A stretch of 64,000 nucleotides of DNA from Geomonas anaerohicana (GTDB lineage Bacteria > Desulfobacterota > Desulfuromonadia > Geobacterales > Geobacteraceae). A model generated the notes under the pieces. That model was not told the origin of the DNA, searched no databases, and worked only from the letters and a program-made list of their open reading frames with translations. Shown here in pieces: positions 9,798 to 19,365 of the stretch. Location: positions 372,001 through 436,000 of the forward strand of contig NZ_JAEMHL010000001.1 of the NCBI RefSeq assembly GCF_016458305.1, in the 5' to 3' direction. Both the position numbers and the translations under genes were made by a program. Numbering within the stretch: the stretch's first letter is position 1; each line of letters opens with the position of its first letter.

Positions 9798-9874
9798 TGG
9801 TCGGAATGAGAGGATTCGAACCTCCGACCCCCTGCTCCCGAAGCAGGTGCGCTACCAGGCTGCGCTACATTCCG
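9798..9874 (-). tRNA. tRNA-Pro (CGG)
   Basis: 77-nt tRNA read on the minus strand. The acceptor stem begins CGGAATG and pairs with CATTCCG, followed by discriminator A and an encoded CCA. The anticodon stem CCTGC/GCAGG encloses the loop TTCGGGA, giving anticodon CGG. The T arm contains GGTTCGAATCC. A 5' CGG end is typical of bacterial tRNA-Pro. It has its own promoter and terminator. Confidence 0.96.
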
Positions 9875-9908
9875 GCTTTGAAACTCTGACGGGTCAATCA
9901 GGAGGAGA

Positions 9909-9938
9909 GATATATCAGCCTTCGTGGCCAATTGTCAA
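9909..9938 (-). promoter_or_regulatory. Sigma-70 promoter of tRNA-Pro
   Basis: On the minus strand, TTGACA (9938-9933) is followed after 18 bases by TATATC (9914-9909), or after 17 by ATATAT. The start point would lie about 25 bases before the tRNA 5' end. Confidence 0.75.
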
Positions 9939-10018
9939 GCACTAAGAAACACTATCTGCAAAATATTCCTTTTCCGCCATATCCGCCTGCCGCCCGCGCC
10001 GCACTTCACCGAGCGCCG

Positions 10019-12625
10019 TTACTTCACTTTCACCTTGTAGTCGAGCCTGAAACTGCCACCGGACCTGATGCTGCCGGTCATCGGGATGCGCCAGTTGGTA
10101 ACGTTGCCGTCGTAGCCGAGAGGGGCGCCTCCTGCTCCGGATGCGGGGGCATAGCTCCAACTGGTGCCGCTGTCGCTGGAATACTGCGGCGCCCCCAGGG
10201 CAAGACCGGAGGCGGGGCTGCTGTCGGTGAAGGTGAACGGCGTGCCTCCGCCGAGGTAAAAGGAGCCGTAGGGGCCGAGGTCGTCGCTAAGGACGATGTC
10301 GCTGCCGACCCCGGCGCCGGTGTTCACGAGCTCGATGGTGTAGATGACATCCTGGCCGGGATCGGCGCTGGAGCGGTTGGCGGATTTCAGTATCGAGATG
10401 AGCGGCATGGCCCCCACGGTGACACTCGCGCTGGCGCTGGTGCCGGTGAGACCTGCCGGTCCGGTGGCCAAGGGAGATGCGGTGGTGTTGGTCAGGGTGC
10501 CATACGCGGAGCTGGTGACGTTGAGGCTGACCTGGCAGCTTGACCCGGGGGCGATGGAAGCAGCCGTGAAGCGGACCGCGCTGTCGCCGGGGGCGGAGGC
10601 GGTACCCGAGGTTTGGGTCACGCTGCCGCAGCCGGCCGGGGAGAAACTGAAGTTCGTATTGCGCAGCACCATTCCGCTCGGGAAGGTGTCGGTGACGCTG
10701 ACTCCGGTCAGGGGGGCGACGTTGGCAGAGGGATTGGCCAGGATCAGCGACAGGCTCACCGGCGCACCCACCGCAACCGTGGCGGCGCCGAACGACTTAG
10801 CCGCGGTAGGAGGGGTGAAGACGTTCAGGGTGGCGCTGGCGCTGCCGGTGTCCAGTCCGCCCCCCTGGGCGCTGAACCTGGTGGCGTCGTTAAGATAGGA
10901 AGCTGCTGCGTCGCCCCTGACGGTGGCGCTGAAGCTGCAGCCGGCGCTTCCCGCCGCAATGGCGCCGGAGGCAAGCGAAACGCTCGACGCGGTGTATGAG
11001 GTGGTGCCGCTGCAGCCGGTACCGGAGACGGGACCGACACCCGTGACGGTAAGTCCGCCAGGGAAGGTGTCGGTGAAGGCGAGTCCCGACTGGGCGGGTT
11101 TCGTGACCGGTTCGTTGACGATGCTGAAGTTCAATGTGCTGCTGCTGCCGACGGCTATGTTGCCGATGACGTAACTCTTGCTGAGGGTCGGGCGCGGCAG
11201 ATTAGTAAAGGTGCAGGTCAGCTCGTCTCCTGCGGCGGGCGCGAGCGTGTAGCTTGATGCCCGCTGCGCGTTGGGAAGGAGTGCCCCCGTCGTCGCTCCG
11301 GGACCCGCATAGGCGTTGTTGCAGGTGAGGCTTGCTGCGTACTTCGCGGCCGGTGTGCTCCCGGCGCTCATGACGTCGGTAAGAGTCAGGGGCTGGTCAG
11401 GGGCGCAGTTAAAGACCGTACTGGCCGAGCTTTGAGTCCCGGAAGTGGTGGCGGAGGCGGTGCCGAATATGGTGCCGCTTGCGCTAACCGTGAACTGGTC
11501 ACCGGAATTAATCCTCACCGGCAGGTTCTTCACCAGGGTCACCCGTGGCCGCTTGGTGTTGGTGATGGTGCAAGCCGCGGCGGAGTTACTGGTGTTGAGC
11601 GTGGCGCTCATGCTGCGCTGCGCCGGAGCGGTGCTGAGGGCGGGGGAGCCGGTCACGGGGAGGCAACTGATAACGGCGGTCGGGTCCCAGTCTCCCCCGG
11701 CGGCTGTCTCGGTGATGGTCAGGGTCTGGTCGGCGGCCACCGCGTTTATGAACACCCGGGCAGTTTCGTTGTCCCTGAGGGTAAAGCTGACGCTGTTTCC
11801 TGCCGCGGAGATGGAGGCCGGGGTATAGGTGCCGCCCGTGGCGGAGGTTGCGGTCAAGGTGGCGCCGGTGAGCACAACGACCTTTGAGCCGGCGGGCCCC
11901 GTAGCGGTGAAGGTGAAGGGTTGGGTATTCCCGTCAGGGAGCGTCTGCTTGGTCACGTCGACGAAGGCGCCGGTTAGGACACGGACGTTTCCGGCGACGG
12001 TGGCGACGCCGGCGTTGCACTTGGAGGGGGAGCCGTTACTGACATCGCCCGGACCGGAACAGACGTTGCCGGGGTTTTGCCAGTAGGTGACGACGTAGGG
12101 TATCTTGAGGGCGCCGGTACTGTCACCGCTGCAGAGGACCTTTATCTCATCGACGGTGGTGGTGAAGTTAGCCCCTCCCTTGAAGTCGCCGCAGCCATCA
12201 CCGTCCAGGTTGAGCCATGGACTGGGACTGGTAGGAAAGGTGGCGACGGAGCAAATGTTGCCTGGCGTCGTGCCACGCGGATCATTCCCCTGCTGGCCAA
12301 CGAAGAAGCCGATGTCGTAACGGTCGGTGTTGGTACCAGAGAGGCCGAGTTCAACCTTGAAACGGAAGTCACTCCCCATGATGCAAAAGGGGGCGGTGCC
12401 GGCTCGAGCGGTAAACACCGGCGCTATGGTGAATTCCCCGGCCGTACAGTTAAGACCGCCGGTACGGTACCCTACGCAGGTTTGGTCCTGCCAGGCGTTG
12501 GTGGTGAGCGCCGTCGAAGGGGACGGAACGGCGAGCAGGGTAAGAAGTGCTGCCGTCGCCATCCCGAGCCAATGCCGGTGCGCTGTTTTCACGATCGATG
12601 ATGTCCTGAGGTTACCTTTCTGCAT
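10019..12625 (-). CDS. Exported DUF11-like multidomain surface protein (868 aa)
   Basis: Last gene of the riboswitch-controlled surface locus. The ATG is preceded by AGGAGAAGCAG. A signal peptide ends near PSTA-L, about residue 39. The N-terminal third is Cys-containing and unfamiliar. The middle has a prealbumin/SpaA-like stretch (VTKQTLPDGNTQPFTFTATG). The rest is a series of DUF11-like Ig modules recognisable by 'SKSY..G.ia.GSSSTLNF', 'VSVTDTFPSG', 'PGQDVIYTIELVNTGAG' and 'DIVLSDDLG'. It ends in FRLDYKVKVK, a tail shared with other proteins of the locus. Such domains usually build extracellular stalks or matrices. The gap to the upstream 2218-aa gene is 67 bases with no obvious terminator, so co-transcription is likely. 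The precise function is unknown. Confidence 0.85.
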   Translation of the reverse strand: MQKGNLRTSSIVKTAHRHWLGMATAALLTLLAVPSPSTALTTNAWQDQTCVGYRTGGLNCTAGEFTIAPVFTARAGTAPFCIMGSDFRFKVELGLSGTNTDRYDIGFFVGQQGNDPRGTTPGNICSVATFPTSPSPWLNLDGDGCGDFKGGANFTTTVDEIKVLCSGDSTGALKIPYVVTYWQNPGNVCSGPGDVSNGSPSKCNAGVATVAGNVRVLTGAFVDVTKQTLPDGNTQPFTFTATGPAGSKVVVLTGATLTATSATGGTYTPASISAAGNSVSFTLRDNETARVFINAVAADQTLTITETAAGGDWDPTAVISCLPVTGSPALSTAPAQRSMSATLNTSNSAAACTITNTKRPRVTLVKNLPVRINSGDQFTVSASGTIFGTASATTSGTQSSASTVFNCAPDQPLTLTDVMSAGSTPAAKYAASLTCNNAYAGPGATTGALLPNAQRASSYTLAPAAGDELTCTFTNLPRPTLSKSYVIGNIAVGSSSTLNFSIVNEPVTKPAQSGLAFTDTFPGGLTVTGVGPVSGTGCSGTTSYTASSVSLASGAIAAGSAGCSFSATVRGDAAASYLNDATRFSAQGGGLDTGSASATLNVFTPPTAAKSFGAATVAVGAPVSLSLILANPSANVAPLTGVSVTDTFPSGMVLRNTNFSFSPAGCGSVTQTSGTASAPGDSAVRFTAASIAPGSSCQVSLNVTSSAYGTLTNTTASPLATGPAGLTGTSASASVTVGAMPLISILKSANRSSADPGQDVIYTIELVNTGAGVGSDIVLSDDLGPYGSFYLGGGTPFTFTDSSPASGLALGAPQYSSDSGTSWSYAPASGAGGAPLGYDGNVTNWRIPMTGSIRSGGSFRLDYKVKVK

Positions 12626-12692
12626 CTGCTTCTCCTGAGGCCGTCACTGAAACCTTACCCGCGGGCTTTCGGCTCATTGTGTCATTACTGCG

Positions 12693-15600
12693 CTATTCGC
12701 CGCGGTTCAGGGCGGCCAACCCTTCCTTGACGGAGTTCTGGTCGAATTTGAAGCGGAACTGCAGGAACGGCCCCTGCGCGGTGTAGTTCGCCGCCGAGAA
12801 GTCGCGGTCGCGGAAGCCGAGCAGGTTGTAGCCCAGGCTGAGCCAGGCGTTCTGCATCACGTTGCAGCCGATCGAGCCCCCCAGGCTGTAGTTCACCTGG
12901 CGCGCCTGCCAGCCGTGCACAACCGATCCGCGCAGCCCGATGTCCCAGCTGTCGCTCAGGTCGTGACGACCCTCGGCACCGAACAGGTCGGTCACGCCGC
13001 TGAAGTCCTGGTCGTCCAGTTGCTCCAGCACGTATTTCACGCCGTACTGCAGCGAGAGCTGGTTGTGCTTGTCAGGGCGGAAGTTGGCGTTCAGGTTGTT
13101 GACGATCCTTCTCCCTTGGGTGGAGCTGCCGGAACCTTTCTCGTCCTTGAGGGTTAGGTCGAGCCGGTCCAGGAGGATCCAGCGCGTGACCGGCGGCCGG
13201 TAGGCGAGACCCAACCTCAGGTCTGCATCGGTGGAGCGGGCTCCGTCGGTCGCCCGGGTATGCAGGACCTGCAGCTTGCCGGTCCAGCCCCAGAACAGCC
13301 CCTGCTCGTTAGTAAGGCCGGTGATCAACCCCCACTTGTCGTCTGTTTCGCCGTCGCGGTACTCGAGCCGGTTCGACCACAGCAACTTCTTTTCCTGGTA
13401 GGTGGCGCCCAGGGAGACGGCGCTGTAATCCTCGCCGCCGGAGGCACTGGGGACTTTGGCGTCGAATTGGTAACCTGGGCTTCTCCTGATGGTCTGGCTG
13501 CGGTCGAAGCCGCCGTCCACGGACCAGAAGCTGTTGACCTGCCACTTCTGGGCCAGGCCCACGTTGGCGAAGGTCCGCTCGTCGTTCTCTTTCCGGTCGT
13601 TGGCCACCGACGAGGAGAAGGTGCCGCCGCTCCAGGGGGTGGCCTTCATGCCGACCCTGGTGGTGTTGGTGTCCGCGTCGTCGGCCTGGGTGAATTCCTG
13701 CTGGGCGAAGAGAAGCAGCGACGGGATGATTTGGAAATCCGCGCCCAGCACGGTGCGGGTCGGGTAGTCCGCATTCTGGTTCTTGCTGAACAGGGCCTGT
13801 TCGTGGTCGGCCCGAAGCGTCAGGCGCTGGTTCAGCGTCTTCCAGCTAGCGCCGACCGTGCCCAGGACGGAGGTGGCGTTATTGCCGTCGGCGAGGCTGT
13901 CGTTGGCGTAGCGCAACCCCGCCTTGCCGGTGAACGCCTTGTCGGTGTAGCCGGCCTGCGCTTCCGCGAAATCCATCACGTTGTTGCCGGTCAGGTTGTA
14001 CTGGCGGTAGAGCTGGCTCCCCAGTGAGACCTGTTCGTTGACGCGGAAGGTCCCCTCGGCGCCGAACTTGCGTGTCCCCGCCTCGCTTCCCTTCTGCTGA
14101 CCCAGGCCGAAATCGTCTTCCTGTTCACGGAAGTACGCCTTCCCTTCCAGCTTCTGGTCCAGGTGGGTGATCTCGGCCAGGTAGGCGTTGCCGGAGGCCT
14201 TGTCCCCCGGCATGTTGCGCTGCGTGGTGGCGATTTCGGCACGCACCTTGGTTCCCGGCCCCAGGGTGGCGGTGGCGTCGGCGCCGTAGAGGTTGCTGTC
14301 GCCGCTTACGTGCCCCTCGTGGATGTAGCTGCCGCCAACCTTCAGCTTCCCGTCCAGGAGTTTCACCCCCGCCCGGCCACCGTAGGTCAGGGCTTCGCCG
14401 CCGGCGTCGGTGACCTCGTAGTCCACCACGATGTAGATCGGGTTCAACTGGTCGTCCTTGCTGAACACCGGGCTCTTGAAGAAGATGGTGCCGGCCTCGT
14501 AGTCGATGCTGTAGTCGATGAAGCGGCTCAACAGGCGGCTGTCGACGACACGCTCGCTGTGGAAGCGGTCGCGCGACTCGATGGTGATCTTCTCGGAGTT
14601 GGCAACCAGCCCCCTGCGGCTCAGTCGATAGAGCCCGGAGGTGCCGTCCCCGCGCAGTTCGTCTTTCACGAAGGACTGCCCGGTCTCGCTGCCGAAAGCC
14701 GTCACTTCAAATTCTTTGGAGCGGAACTCGGTCTTGACGCCGTTGAGCCTGCGGCTGTAACGCGACAATTCGGTGACCGAGAGGCCGGTGTCGAAATCCC
14801 CGAGCACGGCGCTGAACTGGTCCCGCTCCACCTTCAGGAAGATCTTTCTCTGGCTGGCTGCATCGTAGGCCTGGGCCGAGGCGTCGCCGTAGATCGTGTA
14901 GAAGGCGTTGGGGTCGATGTTCTGGAACAGCGAGTTGCCCGAGACGCCGGTGCTCTTCTTGGCGCTGTCGTAGGACATGGTGAACAGCCACTCCCCTTTC
15001 ACGCTCCCCTTGGCGTAGAAGGCGAGACGCTCCTCATCGTAGATGTGCTCCTGCGCCCCGGCGTCCTTCAGGTTCTGCATGTGGCCGGTGACGGTGTTGT
15101 AGCCCGCGGTCCCTTCGGCGAGGCCGACCAGGATCCAGTCGCGCATCTTCGGCTTGACGTAGGTCTCCAGGTCCAGGGTCGCCTTGTTGTAGGCGAGCTG
15201 AGCCCGGTATGCACCGCTCGCGGTAACCGGTTGGAACTTCATCCACCCCTGGGCGTCGACGGCGACCAGGCCGCTACCGGCGTTGACCGCCAGGGTGCCC
15301 GGCTCAAGGTAGGGGCGCAGTTCGCCCCCCTTAAGGGCCAACTCCGCGTTGGCCGGAACCGGTTTGCCGTCCTGGTCCAGCAGTTCTATGCGCACACGCA
15401 CCGGCGTGCGACCGTCGGCGACGTTGCCGTCGGCGCTGACCAGCCTGATGGCGACGATCTCACCGGTCCTGATCACCTTGGCGCTCTGCTCGTAGCGGGC
15501 GACGCCGAAGCTGTCCATCCCCTTCAGCCGGAGGACGTGCTCCCCCTTATCGCCGAAGTCGATGCCGATGAAGGTGTACAGGCTCTTTTCGCTCTCCTTG

Positions 15601-18600
15601 TCCTTCATCTTGAAGCCGATCTTCTCCGGCGGAATCACCTGGCCGTCCAGCGTGAGCACCGGGGTGAGCGCCGAGTTCAGCACGATCTGCACCGCGTTCA
15701 CCTGCGAGGCGAGCACGGTGCCGTCGGCGGGGGAGAGGATCCCCTCCTTCTCCTTGACGTGGAGGTCGGCGTTGGGGTCGGCGGCCTGGGGCTTGCCCTT
15801 GGCGATTTTCTCCTCGAAGTCGCTGCTGACGACGTCGTCAGTCGGCTTTGCCTGGACTTGGGAAACAGCCGGTAGCGGCGTCACGTCGGGGCGCTCGATC
15901 TCTTCCATGCTGTCGGAGAGTTCGGCGGTTGCGGTGAAGGTCTTGATGGGCGCCCCTTTGCGGTCGCAGATTTGCACGGTCACGCTGCAGTTCGAGTTCT
16001 CTTCTTTCACTTCCGGGTCAAGTAGAGACTGCAGGCGCAGATCGAGCTTGCCGTTCTGGGGGATCTTCTCGATGCGGTACACCACGCCAGCGTCGCTGGC
16101 CGCGGGATCGGCAGCTTCGCTGCCGCCGAGACGGGTGGTGCCGTTCATGTAGAGCAGGCTCTTGGGTAGTGCCAGGTTAACAGTGATGTATCTCCCCTCG
16201 CCCTCAGGGAGAGGGGCGGGGGTGAGGGCCTGGCCGCCGACCAGCTTTATGCGGTGATGCACTACGCCATCGTGCAGCGCAGAGTACAGCTCCAGGCGCT
16301 CCTGCGCAGGTTTGAGAGCCTGCGAGCCAGCAGGGGGGCTCGCACTGGTGCCGCCGGCGCCGCCGGCGCCGCTGGTGCCACTGGTGCCGCTGGTCGGACT
16401 GGTCGGAGCCGCTGCCGGAGCTGCTGTCGGGGCCGTCGCCGCCGTTACTACCGGAGCGGCGGGCACGGTGATCTGCTTCTTCACCTCGCTTCTGTCCTTG
16501 ATCATGGCCGCTCGGGTGGACTGCACGTTCTGGGACAGCGACACCTTCACTTCCACCCGACGGTTGAGGGCGCGGCCGGCTTCGGTGCGGTTGCTCGCTA
16601 CCGGCTCCTTTTCGCCACGGCCGGTTAGGTACAGGGCTTCTGGCGGGAGGTGCAGGGCTGCCGTCAGGTAACGCCCCACATTCCTGGCGCGGGCGAAGGA
16701 AAGCGCGGTGTTGTCGGCGTAAATGCCACGGCTGCGCGGGGCGATGCGGACCTGGTCGGTATGGCCGGTAACTTCTATACGATCCAGATTGAAGCGGCGC
16801 AGCAGTTCTGCCAGCGCGGAGAGTTGCTTGCGGTCCTCGTCGCTCAGATCCGCCCCGAAGGTAGGGAAATGCGGATGCAGTACGACCGGCGCTAACGGCA
16901 CTCTGCTCTGCTCCCGCACCAGGGACAGGATGTTGTCCACTTCCGGGGTAACGATGCCTTTGCCCTCTGCAGTGTCGAAGCTGAGCCTTGCCTTGGTCTG
17001 CAGCGTCCCGGCCTGGCTGGCCTGCTCCACACGGGCCTTGAACCGCAGTTCAGTTCCCCAGGCTGCGTCGGCAGCTCCCAAGGCGTAGTTGAGGCGGTTG
17101 CCGTCCACCTGCGGGTCGACATGAGAAGTTGCCTTAAGGGTGCTGCTCCCCATGTGGTAACGCACCCCCGGCGGCAGGTCGACTGTCAGTTGCAGGTTGC
17201 CCAACTGCACCCCGGCGGTCTGCATCGGTATCCGGTACTCGATGATGTCGTCATTTTGGGCGCTGATCATTTCCAGGGTTACTTCCCCCTGGTATCGCGG
17301 GTCCGCCGTAGGCGGCACGGCCGCCGCAACTGCCATAGCCGCGCCAGTTCCCCCGGTTACCGCACTGCTCCCGGTACTCTCGGTGCTCCCGGTGTTACCT
17401 GTTGCCGCTGCGCCACTCTTGTCACCGAGCCGGCCCAGGTAGAAGTCTGTGCGCCACATGGTCCCGCCCTGCAGCTCCGCAAACTGGGAGTAAGCCCGAC
17501 CGGCGAAGCGGCTGTTCTTCTCGCACTGCTGCACCTGGTACCCCTCGGGGACGGAGTCGATGTCGAGCTGGACCACGTGGGTCCCCGACGCCACACCCTC
17601 GAAGTGGAACATGCCGAGCTTGTCGCTCACGACGAAGGTGCCGTCCTCAAGGTAGATGCCGACCCCCTCCATCCCCTTCTTGTTGTCCGCGGGGTTTTCG
17701 CCGCAGGCGCCCACGAAGACGCGTCCCATGATGATGTTGCGGCTCTGCAGAAAAGGCTCCTGTACCGTCACCGCAGCGGTGGCGGGAAGGGAGCTGACGG
17801 GAGGATTGGTACTGGCGACCGCCGTGTTGACTGCCGTGCCGGGCTTGGCGCCAGCGCCGACCACTACCACGTAACGGATCAGGGCCGAGCCCTTGGGGGG
17901 CAGGGTTCCGGCATTGAAGGTCAGTGTGCTGCCGTCGGTGGCAATGGCCGGGTCGGCAACAGGTGCACCGTTGAGGCGTGCCGAACCTTTCTGATAGCGG
18001 AAGCCCGACGGGAGCCTGTCGGTCACCACCGCGTTGAAGACGGTCCCCACGGTGTCGGGATTCTGCAGGGTGACGTCGTAGCTCAGGTAGTCACCTGCCG
18101 AGACCACGCTCTTGGACGCGCTCTTTCTCAGCCAGAGCGTACCGATTTTCGGGTCAATCGGGATGTCGACGCGAATCGCCGGGCCGGCTGGGACCACGAA
18201 GACCTCGCCGCGCGACCCCGGCTCCTGGATGTTGAAGGGGGCTCCCGGCAGGGCCTGTAGCCGCCCCGTGGTGACGGTGGAGGGGGCGGTGTAGGTGTCC
18301 GGCGGCGTCACCTTCAACAGGTAGTTACCCGGGGCGACGAACGGGAAGCGGTATCCCCCCGGGGTGAATGCGTAAGTCCTTCCCTCGCTGTCGCTGGCCA
18401 CGCTGCCGCTGACCACCTTGCTGGGGTAGGTGTTGCCGGCGACGCCGTTGTCGCCCAGGATGGTCGCGCCAAGGCCGGTGTCGGCGTCGATCAGTTCAAC
18501 GGTGACGCCGTCTACCGGTTTTCCGGTCACCGAGTCGAAGACGATACCGAACGGGTCGACGATGGCGGCTACCGCGCTGCTGTCGCTGCCATCGACCTTG

Positions 18601-19349
18601 TCGACGTACCTTGCCTTGATCTCGGAAGACTCTGATACGCTCAGTATGCCGTTTTTGGCCACGGGGGGCCGGGAACTGGTCTGGATATACCCCATGAAGA
18701 CGCCGGTGTCGGGGCCACTTTCGGTGAGTTGCAGCACCTCGGTGTCGCCGGTGGCGGGGTCGGTGATGGTGACCTGCACCGTCTCGGCTACCTCGTGATC
18801 CAGGTTCTGGTCCGGATCGGTGACCCGCACGAACAGTGGCTCCCCGGCGTGGTAGGTGCTGGAAGCGGTAAGCTGCACCGGCTTGGAGAGGTCGATGGTG
18901 TTCTGGCTGCCGGTGGCAACGGGCGCGGACAGCGGCTCCAGCGTGCCGCTGCCGTCGTAGAAGGAGGTGGCGGGGACGGTCACGCTGCTGGCTCCGGCAA
19001 CGGTAGGGGAGTACTTCAGGAACTCCGCCGTCGATGCGGTGCGGACCATCACGGTGACCGTGACCTGGCTGGTCAGGGGCGGCAGTTCGCGGCAGCTGAA
19101 CGTGGCCCGGTTGAGGATCTGGTCGCCGTTTACCGCCGCCATCGCTGCGTGCACGGGAAACAGCAGGGGGAGGGCCAGGAGCAGCGCACTGAATAGAGTG
19201 GACACACGGCAGCGCACCGGACGCAACTCCGCGGCAGCCCGCGGCACAGACGTGCCGCGGCCCCGCCGGTCGCCGCGGGCGCCGGCAAGCTCCCCGGCCC
19301 GGAGGCCGGAGAGGCTGCTTAGGATGTTGTCGATCCGGTTAGTCATCAC
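12693..19349 (-). CDS. Giant OmpA/DUF11 outer-envelope protein (2218 aa)
   Basis: Probable outer-envelope scaffold. A long N-region precedes a hydrophobic signal segment (about 50-72). An Ig-like region with 'VTDPDQNLDHE' follows, then a Cna-B/SdrD-like domain (about 275-360), DUF11 (about 400-500), a second prealbumin-like domain near 560-620, and another DUF11-like stretch. Residues about 820-935 form an OmpA C-terminal peptidoglycan-binding domain (VTGHTDQV, ARNVGRYL, NRRVEVKV). An Ala/Thr/Pro/Gly linker spans about 960-1013. Further Ig-like repeats lead to roughly 800 beta-rich residues (1400-2218) with alternating aromatic strands, resembling an outer-membrane barrel. The start is GTG 19349 or ATG 19346; the SD-like GGGAGA is rather far (about 14 bases). 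A palindromic repeat is embedded at residues 1040-1053. It lies 16 bases after the 420-aa gene and is surely in the same operon. Confidence 0.82.
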   Translation of the reverse strand: MMTNRIDNILSSLSGLRAGELAGARGDRRGRGTSVPRAAAELRPVRCRVSTLFSALLLALPLLFPVHAAMAAVNGDQILNRATFSCRELPPLTSQVTVTVMVRTASTAEFLKYSPTVAGASSVTVPATSFYDGSGTLEPLSAPVATGSQNTIDLSKPVQLTASSTYHAGEPLFVRVTDPDQNLDHEVAETVQVTITDPATGDTEVLQLTESGPDTGVFMGYIQTSSRPPVAKNGILSVSESSEIKARYVDKVDGSDSSAVAAIVDPFGIVFDSVTGKPVDGVTVELIDADTGLGATILGDNGVAGNTYPSKVVSGSVASDSEGRTYAFTPGGYRFPFVAPGNYLLKVTPPDTYTAPSTVTTGRLQALPGAPFNIQEPGSRGEVFVVPAGPAIRVDIPIDPKIGTLWLRKSASKSVVSAGDYLSYDVTLQNPDTVGTVFNAVVTDRLPSGFRYQKGSARLNGAPVADPAIATDGSTLTFNAGTLPPKGSALIRYVVVVGAGAKPGTAVNTAVASTNPPVSSLPATAAVTVQEPFLQSRNIIMGRVFVGACGENPADNKKGMEGVGIYLEDGTFVVSDKLGMFHFEGVASGTHVVQLDIDSVPEGYQVQQCEKNSRFAGRAYSQFAELQGGTMWRTDFYLGRLGDKSGAAATGNTGSTESTGSSAVTGGTGAAMAVAAAVPPTADPRYQGEVTLEMISAQNDDIIEYRIPMQTAGVQLGNLQLTVDLPPGVRYHMGSSTLKATSHVDPQVDGNRLNYALGAADAAWGTELRFKARVEQASQAGTLQTKARLSFDTAEGKGIVTPEVDNILSLVREQSRVPLAPVVLHPHFPTFGADLSDEDRKQLSALAELLRRFNLDRIEVTGHTDQVRIAPRSRGIYADNTALSFARARNVGRYLTAALHLPPEALYLTGRGEKEPVASNRTEAGRALNRRVEVKVSLSQNVQSTRAAMIKDRSEVKKQITVPAAPVVTAATAPTAAPAAAPTSPTSGTSGTSGAGGAGGTSASPPAGSQALKPAQERLELYSALHDGVVHHRIKLVGGQALTPAPLPEGEGRYITVNLALPKSLLYMNGTTRLGGSEAADPAASDAGVVYRIEKIPQNGKLDLRLQSLLDPEVKEENSNCSVTVQICDRKGAPIKTFTATAELSDSMEEIERPDVTPLPAVSQVQAKPTDDVVSSDFEEKIAKGKPQAADPNADLHVKEKEGILSPADGTVLASQVNAVQIVLNSALTPVLTLDGQVIPPEKIGFKMKDKESEKSLYTFIGIDFGDKGEHVLRLKGMDSFGVARYEQSAKVIRTGEIVAIRLVSADGNVADGRTPVRVRIELLDQDGKPVPANAELALKGGELRPYLEPGTLAVNAGSGLVAVDAQGWMKFQPVTASGAYRAQLAYNKATLDLETYVKPKMRDWILVGLAEGTAGYNTVTGHMQNLKDAGAQEHIYDEERLAFYAKGSVKGEWLFTMSYDSAKKSTGVSGNSLFQNIDPNAFYTIYGDASAQAYDAASQRKIFLKVERDQFSAVLGDFDTGLSVTELSRYSRRLNGVKTEFRSKEFEVTAFGSETGQSFVKDELRGDGTSGLYRLSRRGLVANSEKITIESRDRFHSERVVDSRLLSRFIDYSIDYEAGTIFFKSPVFSKDDQLNPIYIVVDYEVTDAGGEALTYGGRAGVKLLDGKLKVGGSYIHEGHVSGDSNLYGADATATLGPGTKVRAEIATTQRNMPGDKASGNAYLAEITHLDQKLEGKAYFREQEDDFGLGQQKGSEAGTRKFGAEGTFRVNEQVSLGSQLYRQYNLTGNNVMDFAEAQAGYTDKAFTGKAGLRYANDSLADGNNATSVLGTVGASWKTLNQRLTLRADHEQALFSKNQNADYPTRTVLGADFQIIPSLLLFAQQEFTQADDADTNTTRVGMKATPWSGGTFSSSVANDRKENDERTFANVGLAQKWQVNSFWSVDGGFDRSQTIRRSPGYQFDAKVPSASGGEDYSAVSLGATYQEKKLLWSNRLEYRDGETDDKWGLITGLTNEQGLFWGWTGKLQVLHTRATDGARSTDADLRLGLAYRPPVTRWILLDRLDLTLKDEKGSGSSTQGRRIVNNLNANFRPDKHNQLSLQYGVKYVLEQLDDQDFSGVTDLFGAEGRHDLSDSWDIGLRGSVVHGWQARQVNYSLGGSIGCNVMQNAWLSLGYNLLGFRDRDFSAANYTAQGPFLQFRFKFDQNSVKEGLAALNRGE
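16191..16228 (-). repeat. Palindromic dispersed repeat embedded in frame in the giant gene
   Basis: The stretch has the inverted CTCCCC...AGGGAGAGGGG pattern seen in the intergenic copy at 57536-57571. Read on the minus strand it encodes ALTPAPLPEGEGRY, a peptide typical of such elements when they land in coding sequence. It keeps the frame open. Confidence 0.75.
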
Positions 19350-19365
19350 GCTGCCGTGTCTCTCC

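Noticed and set aside
14163..15875. Plus-strand open frames of several hundred codons inside the giant surface gene
   Set aside because: Val/Asp/Gly/His-rich shadows of repetitive, GC-rich coding sequence. The minus frame has a signal peptide and recognisable domains throughout.
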